From Bacteroidota bacterium (GTDB lineage Bacteria > Bacteroidota > Bacteroidia > Cytophagales > Cyclobacteriaceae): a stretch of 64,000 nt of DNA. The position numbers and the translations under genes were made by a program. Numbering within the stretch: position 1 is the stretch's first letter; each line of letters starts with the position of its first letter. The DNA lies in assembly GCA_018266055.1 (NCBI GenBank), contig JAFDYT010000010.1:20277-84276 (forward strand), written 5' to 3'. The notes beneath the pieces are model-generated. The model saw only the letters and a list, made by a program, of their open reading frames with translations. It did not search any database and had not been told where the DNA came from. This document shows, one piece after another, positions 21,401 to 27,906 of the stretch.

Positions 21401-24105
21401 AACACCCAATTGATATCAGGGGCCGGATTTCCCGAACAAACCGCCCCACCTCCGGTAGGATTAGCTGCCGTAGGCAAAGGATTGATAGTCACCACTACAC
21501 CGGCCGAAACGGGGCTTGCACAATTGGACGGAGCCACGCCAATCACCTGAACAGTGTATGTTCCTGATTGCGCCACCGTATTGAGTGTAATTGTGCTGGT
21601 GGTGATGCCCGTTGAAACACCATTTTTATACCATAAATAGCTGGAGGCTAGTCCGCCCACATTTGATGATTGCAATACTGTTTTTTGAGTACCATCTGCA
21701 CAAATAGTCAAGCCCGTGCTGGCGCCAGTCTGGCTAATCGTGGGTTGAGGGGGAACAGGATTTACCGTGATCGTTGCTGCAGCACTGTTGGCGCTGGCAC
21801 ATGTTCCGCTTTTCACGACAGCTCTGTACATGTATGTGCCCGCACCGAAGGCAGGGAGTTCTGAAAAAGTAGTTGTAGTATTAACAATGTCTGTCCACGA
21901 GGTTCCACCATCAATTGAGCGTTGCCATTTTTGAATGGTTCCTGTATGGCCAGCCAAAGTCATTGTCCCAGTGGTGGTAACTCCATCATTACAAATTGTT
22001 TTATTTGGAGTGACCGATCCCCCTACCGAAGTAGGGTCAATGGTAATCGCAAGCGTAGAGTTAGATGTATTACAATTTGGTGCGCTTACATATTGATTGA
22101 GTACCTGAATTGTAGTGCTGCCTGATCCCGTAAAATTGGCGGTCATACTTTGCGCATTAACGCCTGAGGCAACACTTGCATTTCCGTTGCTGAATGACCA
22201 AAGGTATTGGGTCGATAAGGTTACAATAGCCGAATTAGTAAATTTATTAGCCGCAATTGTTTTTGTTGGGGCAGCTGCAGCTAAAGAATAAGCCACTCCG
22301 GTAGACCCGACGCAAAGTGGTGTAGTACCAGTGATTGCCCCTGGCGTGGATAGCTGAGGCATTACCGTAAGCACAATTTCGACGGGATCACTTTCGCAAG
22401 TATTTGTGGCACCTACTACATACGTTGCCCAAACCGAATACACTGCGCCAGCACCACCACCCTGGCTAGTGTTGATCGGCGCACTTATTGCCGCATTAGC
22501 CACCGTATAATCTGAAAGCTTAAAATTTGTGCTGTTTGTACCGTTACTATTGGTCATCAAGGTCGCTCCACCCAATTTTGGGTTTTTGTTGTACCAATTG
22601 ATAGCCGTGGAACCTGTTGTACCTCCAACTGTAAAGTTCTGCCCTGTTGTACTAGCGCCGTAACATAAAGAAGGATTCGTAGCTGTTGGCGTAGTGGGTT
22701 TGGTAATTATGGTGATTGGCGCAGAGATACTTACTGGTGCAGGGCTGTTAGGCGTAATAGAGTTATACGGATTACAAACATCCCAATAATCCATTCTCAC
22801 CCAAAGTTTCTGATTTACCGCCTGATTATTGGTAGCAGTGGTAAAAATTGTTCCCATATAACTTGTCCCAGTAGGTGCCGTCACCGAAGGAGGAATAGTG
22901 ATAACTCCATTGGCATCCGCTGAACCGGTGACTGGATAAAATCCTGTTGGAACAACCAACGAGCCAAGTGCATCATTGTTTGTGACTCTCACGGTAGCGC
23001 CGCCCAAGGCTGCTGGAAGAGTAACCCAGATGTCAGGAATGTTACCAACACCTCCATTATCTACACTACCATAAACTATTCTTACATAACGATAGTCCTG
23101 GTTGGGTACGTTCTTCTCCTGGCTTAAGCGGCAATTGAGAAGAGTGTTGTCGTTAAACTGCATGCCCACGTTGGTGCCAAGACATACTTTGTCAGAATTC
23201 GCTACCAGAGGAGGTAACTGCAGAGTGCCTGTATTGGCATTATCTGTATCGTAGTTCGCAAAGGTCGTTGTCTGTGCTACAGATGCGCATGATAACCCCG
23301 TAGAAGTGTTTTTGGGGAGAATTGTGGCAATCCAATCGCAAGAATTGGGGGCTGCTCCCGTGGTAGATGAGGGGTAATTATGAGTCTTTGTTCCGTTTAT
23401 GATGATACCCGGATTTCCACCGGTAAATCCACTAGGATCTATATAAGTAGTGGAAGGATTAAACGATGCGTCCACTTGCTGAACAGGCACATTGGCGTCG
23501 GTAGTTGCATCGCCCCATGTGATGGTGTAAAAATTTGTCCCGATTAGGAAAGTAGAACTGTTTCTGTATCGTAAGCTCAATTCATACTGCCATTGCCAAA
23601 AATCCATTACCACCGGAATACACTGGTCAACAGACTTGGAGGGAATCTTCCCTTGCGAAAGCTTTATAATATCATTACAAGTAAATACCCATTGATTCAG
23701 AGAAGATTGATCTGTAAACGATGTAACTCCTGAGGCTGATGTCAAATTTCCTACTGCCGCATTGTAACTTACCAACACAGCTTCGCCAGGCTTTACGAAT
23801 ACTTCACTTGCACTGTGGCCTGGGGCGGTGTGGGCATCGAAAGTTACCAACAAGGTCGTTCCGGTGGCTAAAATTACGCTTGTGACAGGTACGGAAGTTC
23901 CAGCCACTTTAACAGTCCATCCTGCCGTGGTCGGCGCAGGCTGAGTTATAGTAGCCGTGAATGTAACCAGGGTTTGATTTTGAGCTAAGGTTTCGTGCCT
24001 CGCTTTACTAAATGCTGCCTGCGAAAACGCCCTTTCGCTTAGGACGAATAGGGCGAGAAATGTGAATATTTTAAAATAGGCTAGTTTAGGTAATTGGTGG
24101 TTCAT
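9490..24105 (-). CDS. Giant T9SS type B repeat protein (4871 residues), adhesin-like
   Basis: One uninterrupted frame of 14.6 kb encodes 4871 residues, about 490 kDa. A signal peptide (residues 1-29, ending AFSQ) is followed by a cysteine-containing head with YTITWGDATTDAN, DKVCLGTNVGMQFND and WDVCNPYN. Dozens of beta-sandwich PKD-like repeats follow, including a regular array of 13 units at about residues 1850-3200. Classic PKD domains near the C-terminus carry WQWGDGN, FDWDYG and WDFGDGG. The final 95 residues, from VPNAFTPSTAG through YDRWGNLVFE and GWDGYD to VGDVTLIR, form the CHU_C type B sorting domain. Composition is rich in Thr, Asn, Ser, Val and Gly and poor in charge, as in surface adhesins such as SprB. 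It is probably exported by Sec and then by the type IX system, with the PorP gene 21 bases downstream as partner. Adhesion or gliding is inferred. Confidence 0.92.
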   Translation of the reverse strand: MNHQLPKLAYFKIFTFLALFVLSERAFSQAAFSKARHETLAQNQTLVTFTATITQPAPTTAGWTVKVAGTSVPVTSVILATGTTLLVTFDAHTAPGHSASEVFVKPGEAVLVSYNAAVGNLTSASGVTSFTDQSSLNQWVFTCNDIIKLSQGKIPSKSVDQCIPVVMDFWQWQYELSLRYRNSSTFLIGTNFYTITWGDATTDANVPVQQVDASFNPSTTYIDPSGFTGGNPGIIINGTKTHNYPSSTTGAAPNSCDWIATILPKNTSTGLSCASVAQTTTFANYDTDNANTGTLQLPPLVANSDKVCLGTNVGMQFNDNTLLNCRLSQEKNVPNQDYRYVRIVYGSVDNGGVGNIPDIWVTLPAALGGATVRVTNNDALGSLVVPTGFYPVTGSADANGVITIPPSVTAPTGTSYMGTIFTTATNNQAVNQKLWVRMDYWDVCNPYNSITPNSPAPVSISAPITIITKPTTPTATNPSLCYGASTTGQNFTVGGTTGSTAINWYNKNPKLGGATLMTNSNGTNSTNFKLSDYTVANAAISAPINTSQGGGAGAVYSVWATYVVGATNTCESDPVEIVLTVMPQLSTPGAITGTTPLCVGSTGVAYSLAAAAPTKTIAANKFTNSAIVTLSTQYLWSFSNGNASVASGVNAQSMTANFTGSGSTTIQVLNQYVSAPNCNTSNSTLAITIDPTSVGGSVTPNKTICNDGVTTTGTMTLAGHTGTIQKWQRSIDGGTSWTDIVNTTTTFSELPAFGAGTYMYRAVVKSGTCASANSAAATITVNPVPPQPTISQTGASTGLTICADGTQKTVLQSSNVGGLASSYLWYKNGVSTGITTSTITLNTVAQSGTYTVQVIGVAPSNCASPVSAGVVVTINPLPTAANPTGGGAVCSGNPAPDINWVLTGTGPFNVTYTMTPGGPVTVNNWAASPFTITAPNPGVATTYQITALTDANGCVASSMGSTASVTIGGFAPIFDTAPTLTPTSTCFNGASTTDPVLNFSIDAPSTSAGNYTLSYKVDGGSVSTKTFTVNLANGDLATAISFTEAALNTTAPSPHTITIVSILTPLGCQTTFNTNLSFTVNPLPSAPTGAVNGTACSSSATGATISVTDPGVGFNIQWYSDAAGTVAAVGTTGGVRNQQFTPTSNATATYYAYSFSTTAPTFCKSSTGLAVVQTQDPLPAAANAGPAQPNVCASAASVTLAGNVATNGGTGTWTGPGGVTFGNTHNPTTTASGLPAPAPGGAPITTTLTWTIASALGVCANSSSTVNITINPLPTSVDPAPQLCEDVKGGGSHAGVDLTSYNSSVTNTVAAPGTTVAWYTDAAHTLPVGTPTNVTVTNGKIFYFIATSPAPFNCVNTGKITFTINGLPTVVNQNLSFCEDHVGATPIPPHGNQHGPFDLTTYNTAIANGSLVNRTVAWYSDVALTTLVPTPTAYTLTGSTTLYAKVTDTSKPTNCFNTATINLTTLARPIDNPIVGNTSVCTGNNILLYQLDPTFNPGSNYTWTVNGTPAGDVTLFGGGGTNSSNFFVLLKFPALTGTVAINVFETLNGCTGNTQTMNVVVNAAPTANTITGATQVCTNQTAVPYSVTTPNGSSTYAWTVTGATPSGSGSTINVDFGTISPVTIQVTETASSGCVGAPATLPVTVNSRPVMSSSATASVCSGSAPSLVFTSAIPSTYSWTVVSITGSITGAIVGQSGSGNLSSTFTGAGALKNTSGAVGSVTFNVTPTATAAPNCVGATQSVVVTVNPEPVLVSPQTKTICSGSQVNYEILTSPLNLPAGTIFNWPIPVMSDASVQGTAGVNVAAGAPGTFHITDVLTNSSSAAITATYTITPKSGSGCNGTPQTVVVTVNPQPTISPVSPTVCSGVAIGLTLTKTALSPAINNFNITSVSVPGGLTPSGSNAVIPATGVSSTYLSNDSYLNTTVGPLVVQYTAVPVTAAGCVGSSININVTINAQPSLSNSLDKSLCSGIASGLTLSTIAGSTPVSGYTVTGISIAPGLVAGGSNAIVPASNVAAGYLANDQFTNTGNTSLTVVYQVVPVSTLGCNGNPPKSITLTILPEPVIANGLNASVCSGSATGLTLNTNGTSIGAASYDITARSISPGLVANGTNAVVPATGVPASYLAADVFKNTGNAALTVTYTVVPTSATPCTGQPKVITITINPEPVMSAPAPVVCSRSAIGLTLNTNGTSVGAASYNITSRSISGGLTPNVANAAVPASGVPNNYLASDVYTNTTANPLTVTYTVVPVGSIGSCLGAAQVITVTINPEPVVSTTLGGTVCSIVPIGLTLNTNGSSVAAALYNITAVSIAGGLVPGGNATVPASNVAANYLTNDTYSNTGTLPLNVIYTVVPVSAAGCLGNPQNITLTVNPEPIVSSSLNTTVCSGTVTGLTLNTNGTSVAASNYNITSVSVAVGLTPGATNAVVPASNVVPTYLSGDKYTNTSNSSLTVNYTVVPLSAAGCPGPSKTITITINPEPVMSSSLNDTECSDVAIGLTLNTNGTSVAAATYNITGRTVAGGLSVGGSNATVPATGVAANYLASDLYTNKNAVALNVTYTVVPVSALGCVGASKIITITINPEPVLATTLNNTICSSTVTNLTLNTNGTSVAASNYNITNLVLAAGLTADGGNAAIPAVGVANSYLTNDKFVNTTALPLTATYTIVPVSASSCLGNPATVVMTINPEPVVSNSLDATVCSDAATALTLNTNGTSVAALNYNITARTIAPGLVAAGANATVPATAVAAGYLAADKFNNVTANPLNVTYTVVPVSGANCSGTAKVITIKINPKPVLSSTLDMSWCSAVATGLTLATNGTSVAAQNYNITAISIAPGLTAGGSNAAIPATGVAAGYLASDLFTNTTSGNLNVVYTVVPVSAAGCAGVPVNVTVTIQPQPVVATTLNATLCSGLAIGLTLNTNGTSVTAANYNITARTISGGLVAAGSNAAVPATGVAAAYLANDVFTNTTNSALTVNYTIVPVSALNCQGAPQVVTITINPEPVVANGLNSTACSGSNIGLVLNTNGTSVAAATYSITARTIAPGLTAAGTNVVVPASNVAANYLSTDKFTNTGSLPLTVTYTVVPFSGVPCQGASKTITITINPEPVVASGLDKSICSGLSTGLTLNTNGTSVAASSYNILSITIGGTLTASVSNAVVPATGVAANYLAADVFKNTSNTPFTVTYVVAPVSAAPCVGANKTITITVNPEPVGSTFTDPLCATTLNHDLSTQITNGVNSVFTYTVSSDNVGVPAAANRAVASAAPITDSYTNNTGVPATLTYTVTPFSVANNCQGATFTYVVKVSPTPVGANATQAALCSRSAININPQTKITNGVISTFTWTAVYDNNLTGGTGSGTGNITDNLVNQTGAVLNATYTVTPSSGPCPGLSFTITQPINPEPVMDPGLATKTVCSNNASSSNPINVVLNTNGVSVAASTYDVSLVSQDAGLTGSPTTGVNLSANAIKNDVFNNVGAVPLKVTYQITPKSAAGCYGVPFNIAVTVNPEPVLAALSNTVCSREVTNLILSTSGTSVGAAQYKLISVTVPGTITANASNTVVGSVGGVSLIKNDSYTNTTSAAKVVTYSILGISASGCQGVPVTMTITVNPEPILVPGASAVCSGVPSGIVLGTAVGSAAITQYNLKQVLTSAGITPSGTNAGLGTYAANNFLASDVFTNTTSSPLTVTYTIAPVAAGCVGTDQTVVLTVNPAPALASLNTTVCSTNSSGILLSTLASSVPAANYNITSVVIQAGLSQTAGNTGARVGVANTEIQGDKFTNSTNGTLTVTYTVVPVTGASCQGPATAVVLTVEPTITATPVNNSPSICSNGVTNIVLNSPTTPSSGAVSFNYTAVSSVGGLLSGFIPAASNLPMGYTIADNLVNTSNSPATVTYKITPIANGAKNGTGCSGATVNVVVTVDPLPKLVASPAIQTICEGTASNISLTSPTVPSAGTVQFIVSSVTPTGGMTLTSPAVAVTTYTSGQSIADVWSNPTTTQQTVTYVLQPVVSGGLGCSGNSVTITLNVNPAPVVTTSIINPTISPAAICSTDLVNISLSADVSGTINSWTASVTSGASSGQSNGAGDLIFQTLKNSGSVAANVRYHITPKASGCSGSPVDIDIEVDPIPNVAFTAPASICYGSTLNVPLTSAVAGTTFTWVADPNNSGVDTNPGSGLTINQVVQDTLTSAEDFISYTITAIGPGATACASTPKVMSLLASPKMGGTFQNDSTWLCTGSKDFLQIALQGQAPFTLGYTDGTTNFTSTNVGNFKSVQVQPAVSTTYKLTSLKDNLGCSIPLTDQVVYTVGLPDATYSIISPLATCTPDLTSFQFNQVAGTSYTWQWGDGNDSTFVATTSVANKVIKHNFINTSLTSSLKPNIVLTAALNSHFPNGCAKTATKTITVYAQLKAKVSVDKSQICSGDQVKLTNQTVGVLTTGNTWFYRDKGNVGQQEEVKTSINANYTLSIDATKSNPQVIEILYHADNGHCPADTTIQVSVYKSIKADFDYTATHFLMGTAVATFTNKSLEQGTPDWTPFRFDWDYGLGASPATQTSSASPLTVNYSSPGNREATLTATNIDAETAGLTCVSTVTKTVSILLDPLVAKFKVDPIFSCFPTKVNVTENLATGDRYKWAVIDKVTRDTVASSNALLPVFSISSEGSYLVYLLTSSSLTGQTASDTTSILLYGKPEAIFDVFPRTVYVPDQEITTVNGSGNTANKYLWDFGDGGTSTEFQPKYKYKFEGVDSLKFTATYVHPVHYKDGSSDTVKCSATTFKLITAKQGGVAKVPNAFTPSTAGPSGGVGGVDLYNYVFLPQVKGVEEFNMQVYDRWGNLVFESNNQTIGWDGYDQNGRLMPAGVYVYKLTLRLSDQQRTTQVGDVTLIR
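14503..18555 (-). repeat. 13-unit tandem array inside the giant protein, about 104 codons per unit
   Basis: Thirteen consecutive units run from one N-P-x-P boundary to the next, 4053 bases in all, averaging 312 bases or 104 residues. Each unit has the order NPEPV, a CSG-like turn, GLTLNTNGTSVAA, YNIT, a GL turn, NAxVPAxxVAAxYLxxDxFTNT, LTVTYTVVPVSA, CxG and ITITI. The two cysteines are present in all 13 units, about 78 residues apart, and would suit one disulfide per domain. Synonymous bases differ widely between units, so the array is not a recent duplication. More diverged units flank it on both sides. The units look like the PKD-like beta-sandwich repeats common in Bacteroidota surface proteins. 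Confidence 0.9.
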
Positions 24106-24168
24106 TGAGTATTTGGGCAGTATCGATTAATTATAAATTCAAATTGAGTAAAAACAGTAACCCCAATT

Positions 24169-24182
24169 TTGATATATATCAA
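24169..24182. promoter_or_regulatory. Perfect FNR/CRP-type palindrome in the divergent intergenic region
   Basis: The 14 bases read TTGAT, ATAT, ATCAA, an exact match to the FNR consensus TTGAT-N4-ATCAA. It lies 63 bases upstream of the giant adhesin gene start and about 100 bases upstream of pyrG. A second, looser arrangement of ATCAA and TTGAT follows at 24178-24195. The whole intergenic region is AT-rich, so chance cannot be excluded, and no Crp/Fnr regulator gene is in the window. Confidence 0.4.
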
Positions 24183-24253
24183 TCAAAAATATTGATTAAT
24201 TCCTCAAAAACGAAATATTTTAAATTTGGCAGGAATCAATTTGACAAATAGGC

Positions 24254-24261
24254 TACCTTTG
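24254..24261 (+). promoter_or_regulatory. Predicted pyrG promoter, -7 element
   Basis: TACCTTTG matches TAnnTTTG exactly and is followed by GCGCC, a common context in this phylum. The ATG of pyrG lies 24 bases further on. A TTTG is present at 24225-24228, but its 25-base spacing is longer than usual, so the -33 element is uncertain. Confidence 0.5.
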
Positions 24262-24284
24262 CGCCTTCATTTTTTTGCCGCACC

Positions 24285-25904
24285 ATGTCTTCTGCTAAAT
24301 ATATCTTCGTCACCGGTGGTGTTACCTCCTCTTTGGGTAAGGGAATTATCTCCGCCTCGCTGGGAAAATTGCTTCAATCAAGAGGTTTTTCAGTCACCAT
24401 TCAAAAGTTCGACCCCTACATCAACATCGATCCGGGAACACTTAATCCTTATGAGCATGGCGAGTGCTATGTGACTGACGATGGTGCAGAAACTGATCTG
24501 GATTTAGGCCACTACGAGCGCTTTCTGAATGTCCGCACTTCCCAAGCCAACAACGTAACTACAGGACGGATTTATAACAACGTGATAACCAAGGAGCGGC
24601 ACGGTGAATATCTGGGTAAAACCGTTCAGGTCGTTCCCCATATCACTGATGAGATCAAGCGCAACATCTTCCTGCTCGGCGAAAGTGGAAAATATGATTT
24701 CATCATCACCGAGATCGGTGGCTCAGTCGGAGATATTGAGTCATTACCCTTTGTAGAAGCCGTTCGGCAGGTACGTTGGGATCTTGGTGCGAATAACTCA
24801 ATGGTTATTCATCTTACCCTGATTCCGTATCTGAAAGCCGCTAAAGAACTCAAAACCAAGCCGACTCAACATTCTGTAAAAGAACTCCTATCCTACGGAA
24901 TTCAGCCGGATATCCTGGTTTGCCGCACGGAATTGCCTCTTTCGCAGGAAATCAGAAAAAAATTGGCTCTTTTTTGCAACGTCAACGTCAATTCTGTAAT
25001 CGAAGCCATCGATGCGGATACTATTTATGATGTGCCCCTGTTGATGAAAAAAGAGAAGCTTGACGAGCGTGTGCTCACCAAGCTAAAAATGACCTCTAAA
25101 CACGAGCCCGAACTCGAGCAGTGGAAAGCATTTTTAGGAAAGCTCAAGAATCCGGTAAACGAAGTAAACATTGGGCTTGTAGGAAAATACGTGTCACTTC
25201 CTGATGCTTATAAGTCTATCGCCGAAGCCTTTATCCATGCAGGTTCTCAAAACGATTGCAAGGTTAATCTTAAATGGATCTCGTCGGAAGAAATTAATCC
25301 TGAATCTGTAAAAGCCACCCTTGGCGGATTGGATGCTGTGCTGGTCGCACCCGGATTTGGTGAGCGTGGCCTGGAAGGAAAAATAGAAGCAATCCGATTC
25401 GTACGAGAGAATAAAATCCCATTCCTAGGAATCTGTCTCGGTATGCAATGTGCGGTTGTTGAATTCTCCCGAAATGTGCTTGGCTTCGACGCCAGTTCCA
25501 CAGAGCTCAACCCAAAAACCAAACATCCTGTCATCGACATGATGGAAGAGCAGAAAAAGATTACAACAAAAGGCGGCACGATGCGTCTTGGAGCTTATGC
25601 CTGCAAACTCAAAAAAGGGTCGAAAGCCAATCATGTGTACGGGGATACCTTAATCCATGAAAGGCATCGTCATCGCTATGAATTCAATAACAAATACCTT
25701 GAGCAAATTGAAGAAGCAGGGCTAAAGGCTGTGGGAGTGAATCCGGAGTCGGGATTGGTTGAAGTGGTGGAGCTAAAAGATCACCCCTGGTTTATTGGCG
25801 TACAATACCACCCTGAACTGCGAAGTACAGTACTTAACCCTCATCCGTTGTTTGTGAAATTTGTAGAAGCTGCGATGGAATACAAGAAAACGGTTAACAG
25901 CTAA
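24285..25904 (+). CDS. pyrG: CTP synthase
   Basis: The 539-residue protein has the full two-domain structure. The N-terminal amidoligase domain begins [23 protein letters not shown] with the ATP P-loop, and has [20 protein letters not shown]. The C-terminal class I glutamine amidotransferase domain has the nucleophile elbow GICLGMQ (Cys384) and the His-Glu pair in [10 protein letters not shown]. It makes CTP from UTP, ATP and glutamine in the cytoplasm. The length is typical and no residue is missing. The gene is divergent from the giant adhesin gene across 179 bases and has its own -7 element. yidC follows after 48 bases on the same strand and may share the transcript. Confidence 0.98.
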   Translation: MSSAKYIFVTGGVTSSLGKGIISASLGKLLQSRGFSVTIQKFDPYINIDPGTLNPYEHGECYVTDDGAETDLDLGHYERFLNVRTSQANNVTTGRIYNNVITKERHGEYLGKTVQVVPHITDEIKRNIFLLGESGKYDFIITEIGGSVGDIESLPFVEAVRQVRWDLGANNSMVIHLTLIPYLKAAKELKTKPTQHSVKELLSYGIQPDILVCRTELPLSQEIRKKLALFCNVNVNSVIEAIDADTIYDVPLLMKKEKLDERVLTKLKMTSKHEPELEQWKAFLGKLKNPVNEVNIGLVGKYVSLPDAYKSIAEAFIHAGSQNDCKVNLKWISSEEINPESVKATLGGLDAVLVAPGFGERGLEGKIEAIRFVRENKIPFLGICLGMQCAVVEFSRNVLGFDASSTELNPKTKHPVIDMMEEQKKITTKGGTMRLGAYACKLKKGSKANHVYGDTLIHERHRHRYEFNNKYLEQIEEAGLKAVGVNPESGLVEVVELKDHPWFIGVQYHPELRSTVLNPHPLFVKFVEAAMEYKKTVNS

Positions 25905-25952
25905 TTGTCGGTAGTTGACAGAATTATTTTAATCTTCTAATTATTTAAAAGA

Positions 25953-27734
25953 ATGGACAGGAATTCGGCCATAGGTTTAACATTGATTGCTCTCTTACTG
26001 TTGGTTTACTTTTACTTCTTCTCTCCTGCCCCAACGCCACAGGAAGTAAAACCCATCACCATAGAATCATCCATCAAAAAGGATAGTGCAGCACAAAAAA
26101 AATCACCAGCCATCGACAGTGTTGAAGCGAAGCAATACGGCAACCTTTCTTCCTTCCTTTCGGGAACTGAAACATTTACGGAATTAGAAAATGACGTGCT
26201 GAAACTAAAATTCAGTAGTCACGCTACGCTAAGCGGTGTAAACCTCAAGAATTACAAAACCTATTCGCAAAAGCCACTTGATCTTATTTCAAATGGCAAC
26301 AATACCTTTTCGCTGACCGGTATCTATGAAGGAAAAGAAATCGATTTTTACCAGCTTAATTATCAGGCAGAGAGCGTAAAAAAAGGTGACACTACTTACT
26401 TAAGTTTCACCGCCAATCTTTCGGAAAGTGCCTATCTCAAACACATCTACTCCATTCCTGCTAAAGGATACAGCATTGGATATCGCATCGAGCTTCAGGG
26501 AATTAAAATCGATGGAAAAAATGTAGCGCTGTCATGGATTGATCTCGTGCCTTTGCAGGAAAAAGATCTTAAAGACAGCCGAAACAAGACCACCGTAAAT
26601 TATTATTCGACCGAAGGTTCGTTCGACGGATTGTCGGACACAGCTCCAGATTCAAAAACTGTAGAAACGCCGCTGAAATGGGCAACCATTAAACAGAAGT
26701 TTTTCCTGAGCGCCATCTTCGCCAAGGATAAATTTTCGACTGGTGCATTCTCTACCGCGTTTGAAGAAAAGGATTCATCCTTTGTTAAAAAAGCTGAGGT
26801 GAATTTGTTCATCCCTACGGAGTCATTCGCTTCAAAGAAATCTGATTTTACGTATTACTTCGGCCCTAACGATTACAAAATCACCAAGGAAGTTCCGCTT
26901 GAATTCTCACGCAACATGTACCTCGGTTGGCCTCCGGTAATCTGGGTCAACAAGTTTTTGCTGATGCCGGTGTTTAATTTCTTGCAAACATTTATCGGCA
27001 ACTATGGCGTCATTATTTTACTGTTAGTTCTCTTCATGAAGATTTTACTGATGCCGCTGACGTACAGCTCTTACATGGGCATGGCGAAAATGCGCTTGCT
27101 CAAACCAGAACTTGACGCCATCAAAGAAAAGAATGGCGACAACATGGCGCAAGCACAGCAAGATCAGATGAAATTGTATCAACAGGCGGGAGTAAATCCC
27201 TTCAGTGGATGCATTCCATTGCTTCTGCAGATGCCAATTCTCTTTTCCATGTTTTACCTCTTCCCTAACTCGATAGCCTTGCGTCAACAGCCGTTTTTGT
27301 GGGCTGAAGATTTATCAACCTGGGATTCGGTGCTGACTCTACCTTTTTCAATTCCGTTTGGCTATGGTGATCACGTAAGTTTGTTTGTGTTGTTGATGAC
27401 GGCTTCACAAATTGTTTTCCAATGGCAAAACAATCAGATTCAAACCGTGCAAGGCCCAATGAAAGCGATGGGCTATGTGATGCCGATCGTGTTCTTGTTC
27501 TTCTTTAACTCATTTTCTGCCGGCCTTAGTTTTTACTACTTCGTATCCAACCTGATTACGTTTGCACAGCAAGCGATTATCAAACGCTTTGTAGATGAAG
27601 ACAAAATCAAAGCGATCATGGACGAAAACCGGAAGAAGGCCGCCAGTGGAAACACGAAGAAATCCAAATTCATGTCGAAGCTGGAAGAAGCGATGAAGAA
27701 TAGTGAGGAAGCCAGGAAAAAGAACAAGAAATAG
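25953..27734 (+). CDS. yidC: Membrane protein insertase YidC
   Basis: The 593-residue protein has an N-terminal membrane anchor starting MDRNSAIGLTLIALLLLVYF. A large periplasmic beta-sandwich domain follows to about residue 330. The conserved insertase core (Oxa1 fold) has GNYGVIILLLVLFMKILLMP, then a cytoplasmic loop with QAGVNPFSGCIPLLLQMPI, and FFFNSFSAGLSFYYFVSNLIT. The C-terminus is a Lys-rich cytoplasmic tail, as is usual in Bacteroidota. YidC inserts and folds inner-membrane proteins, alone or with SecYEG. The full length and all conserved helices are present. It follows pyrG by 48 bases; the 172-base gap after it holds the parA regulatory region. Confidence 0.97.
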   Translation: MDRNSAIGLTLIALLLLVYFYFFSPAPTPQEVKPITIESSIKKDSAAQKKSPAIDSVEAKQYGNLSSFLSGTETFTELENDVLKLKFSSHATLSGVNLKNYKTYSQKPLDLISNGNNTFSLTGIYEGKEIDFYQLNYQAESVKKGDTTYLSFTANLSESAYLKHIYSIPAKGYSIGYRIELQGIKIDGKNVALSWIDLVPLQEKDLKDSRNKTTVNYYSTEGSFDGLSDTAPDSKTVETPLKWATIKQKFFLSAIFAKDKFSTGAFSTAFEEKDSSFVKKAEVNLFIPTESFASKKSDFTYYFGPNDYKITKEVPLEFSRNMYLGWPPVIWVNKFLLMPVFNFLQTFIGNYGVIILLLVLFMKILLMPLTYSSYMGMAKMRLLKPELDAIKEKNGDNMAQAQQDQMKLYQQAGVNPFSGCIPLLLQMPILFSMFYLFPNSIALRQQPFLWAEDLSTWDSVLTLPFSIPFGYGDHVSLFVLLMTASQIVFQWQNNQIQTVQGPMKAMGYVMPIVFLFFFNSFSAGLSFYYFVSNLITFAQQAIIKRFVDEDKIKAIMDENRKKAASGNTKKSKFMSKLEEAMKNSEEARKKNKK

Positions 27735-27833
27735 TTGATTTGAAGGGTTTTAACGGCTCTTTAAATTTCGATTGATCTTCACTCCTTTTGAATCCATCCA
27801 CAATCCATTGTTGAAGGTACGTGGATAACATCA

Positions 27834-27853
27834 TGTTTCACGATGTTCCACGA
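27834..27853 (+). promoter_or_regulatory. Tandem parS-type half-sites upstream of parA
   Basis: Two ten-base units stand head to tail: TGTTTCACGA at 27834-27843 and TGTTCCACGA at 27844-27853. TGTTnCAC is exactly one arm of the parS palindrome TGTTnCACGTGnAACA. They lie over the place where the -33 element of the predicted parA promoter (27868-27875) should be, so a protein bound here would compete with RNA polymerase. A related GTGGATAACA lies just upstream at 27821-27830. No full 16-base parS was seen in the window by eye. Confidence 0.5.
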
Positions 27854-27867
27854 TCGTTCAATACCCC

Positions 27868-27875
27868 TATCTTTG
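27868..27875 (+). promoter_or_regulatory. Predicted parA promoter, -7 element
   Basis: TATCTTTG matches the Bacteroidota -7 consensus exactly. The parA ATG at 27907 lies 31 bases downstream. The bases at the expected -33 position belong to the second parS-type half-site and are not a good TTTG. Confidence 0.55.
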
Positions 27876-27906
27876 CTTTCCCTAAAAGTTATTGAGGGGA
27901 ATATCC

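Noticed and set aside
9490-24105. Possible assembly artefact of the 14.6 kb frame
   Set aside because: The frame is unbroken, starts with a signal peptide, ends with a proper sorting domain, and the repeat units all differ in sequence, so a collapsed or chimeric repeat is unlikely from what is seen.
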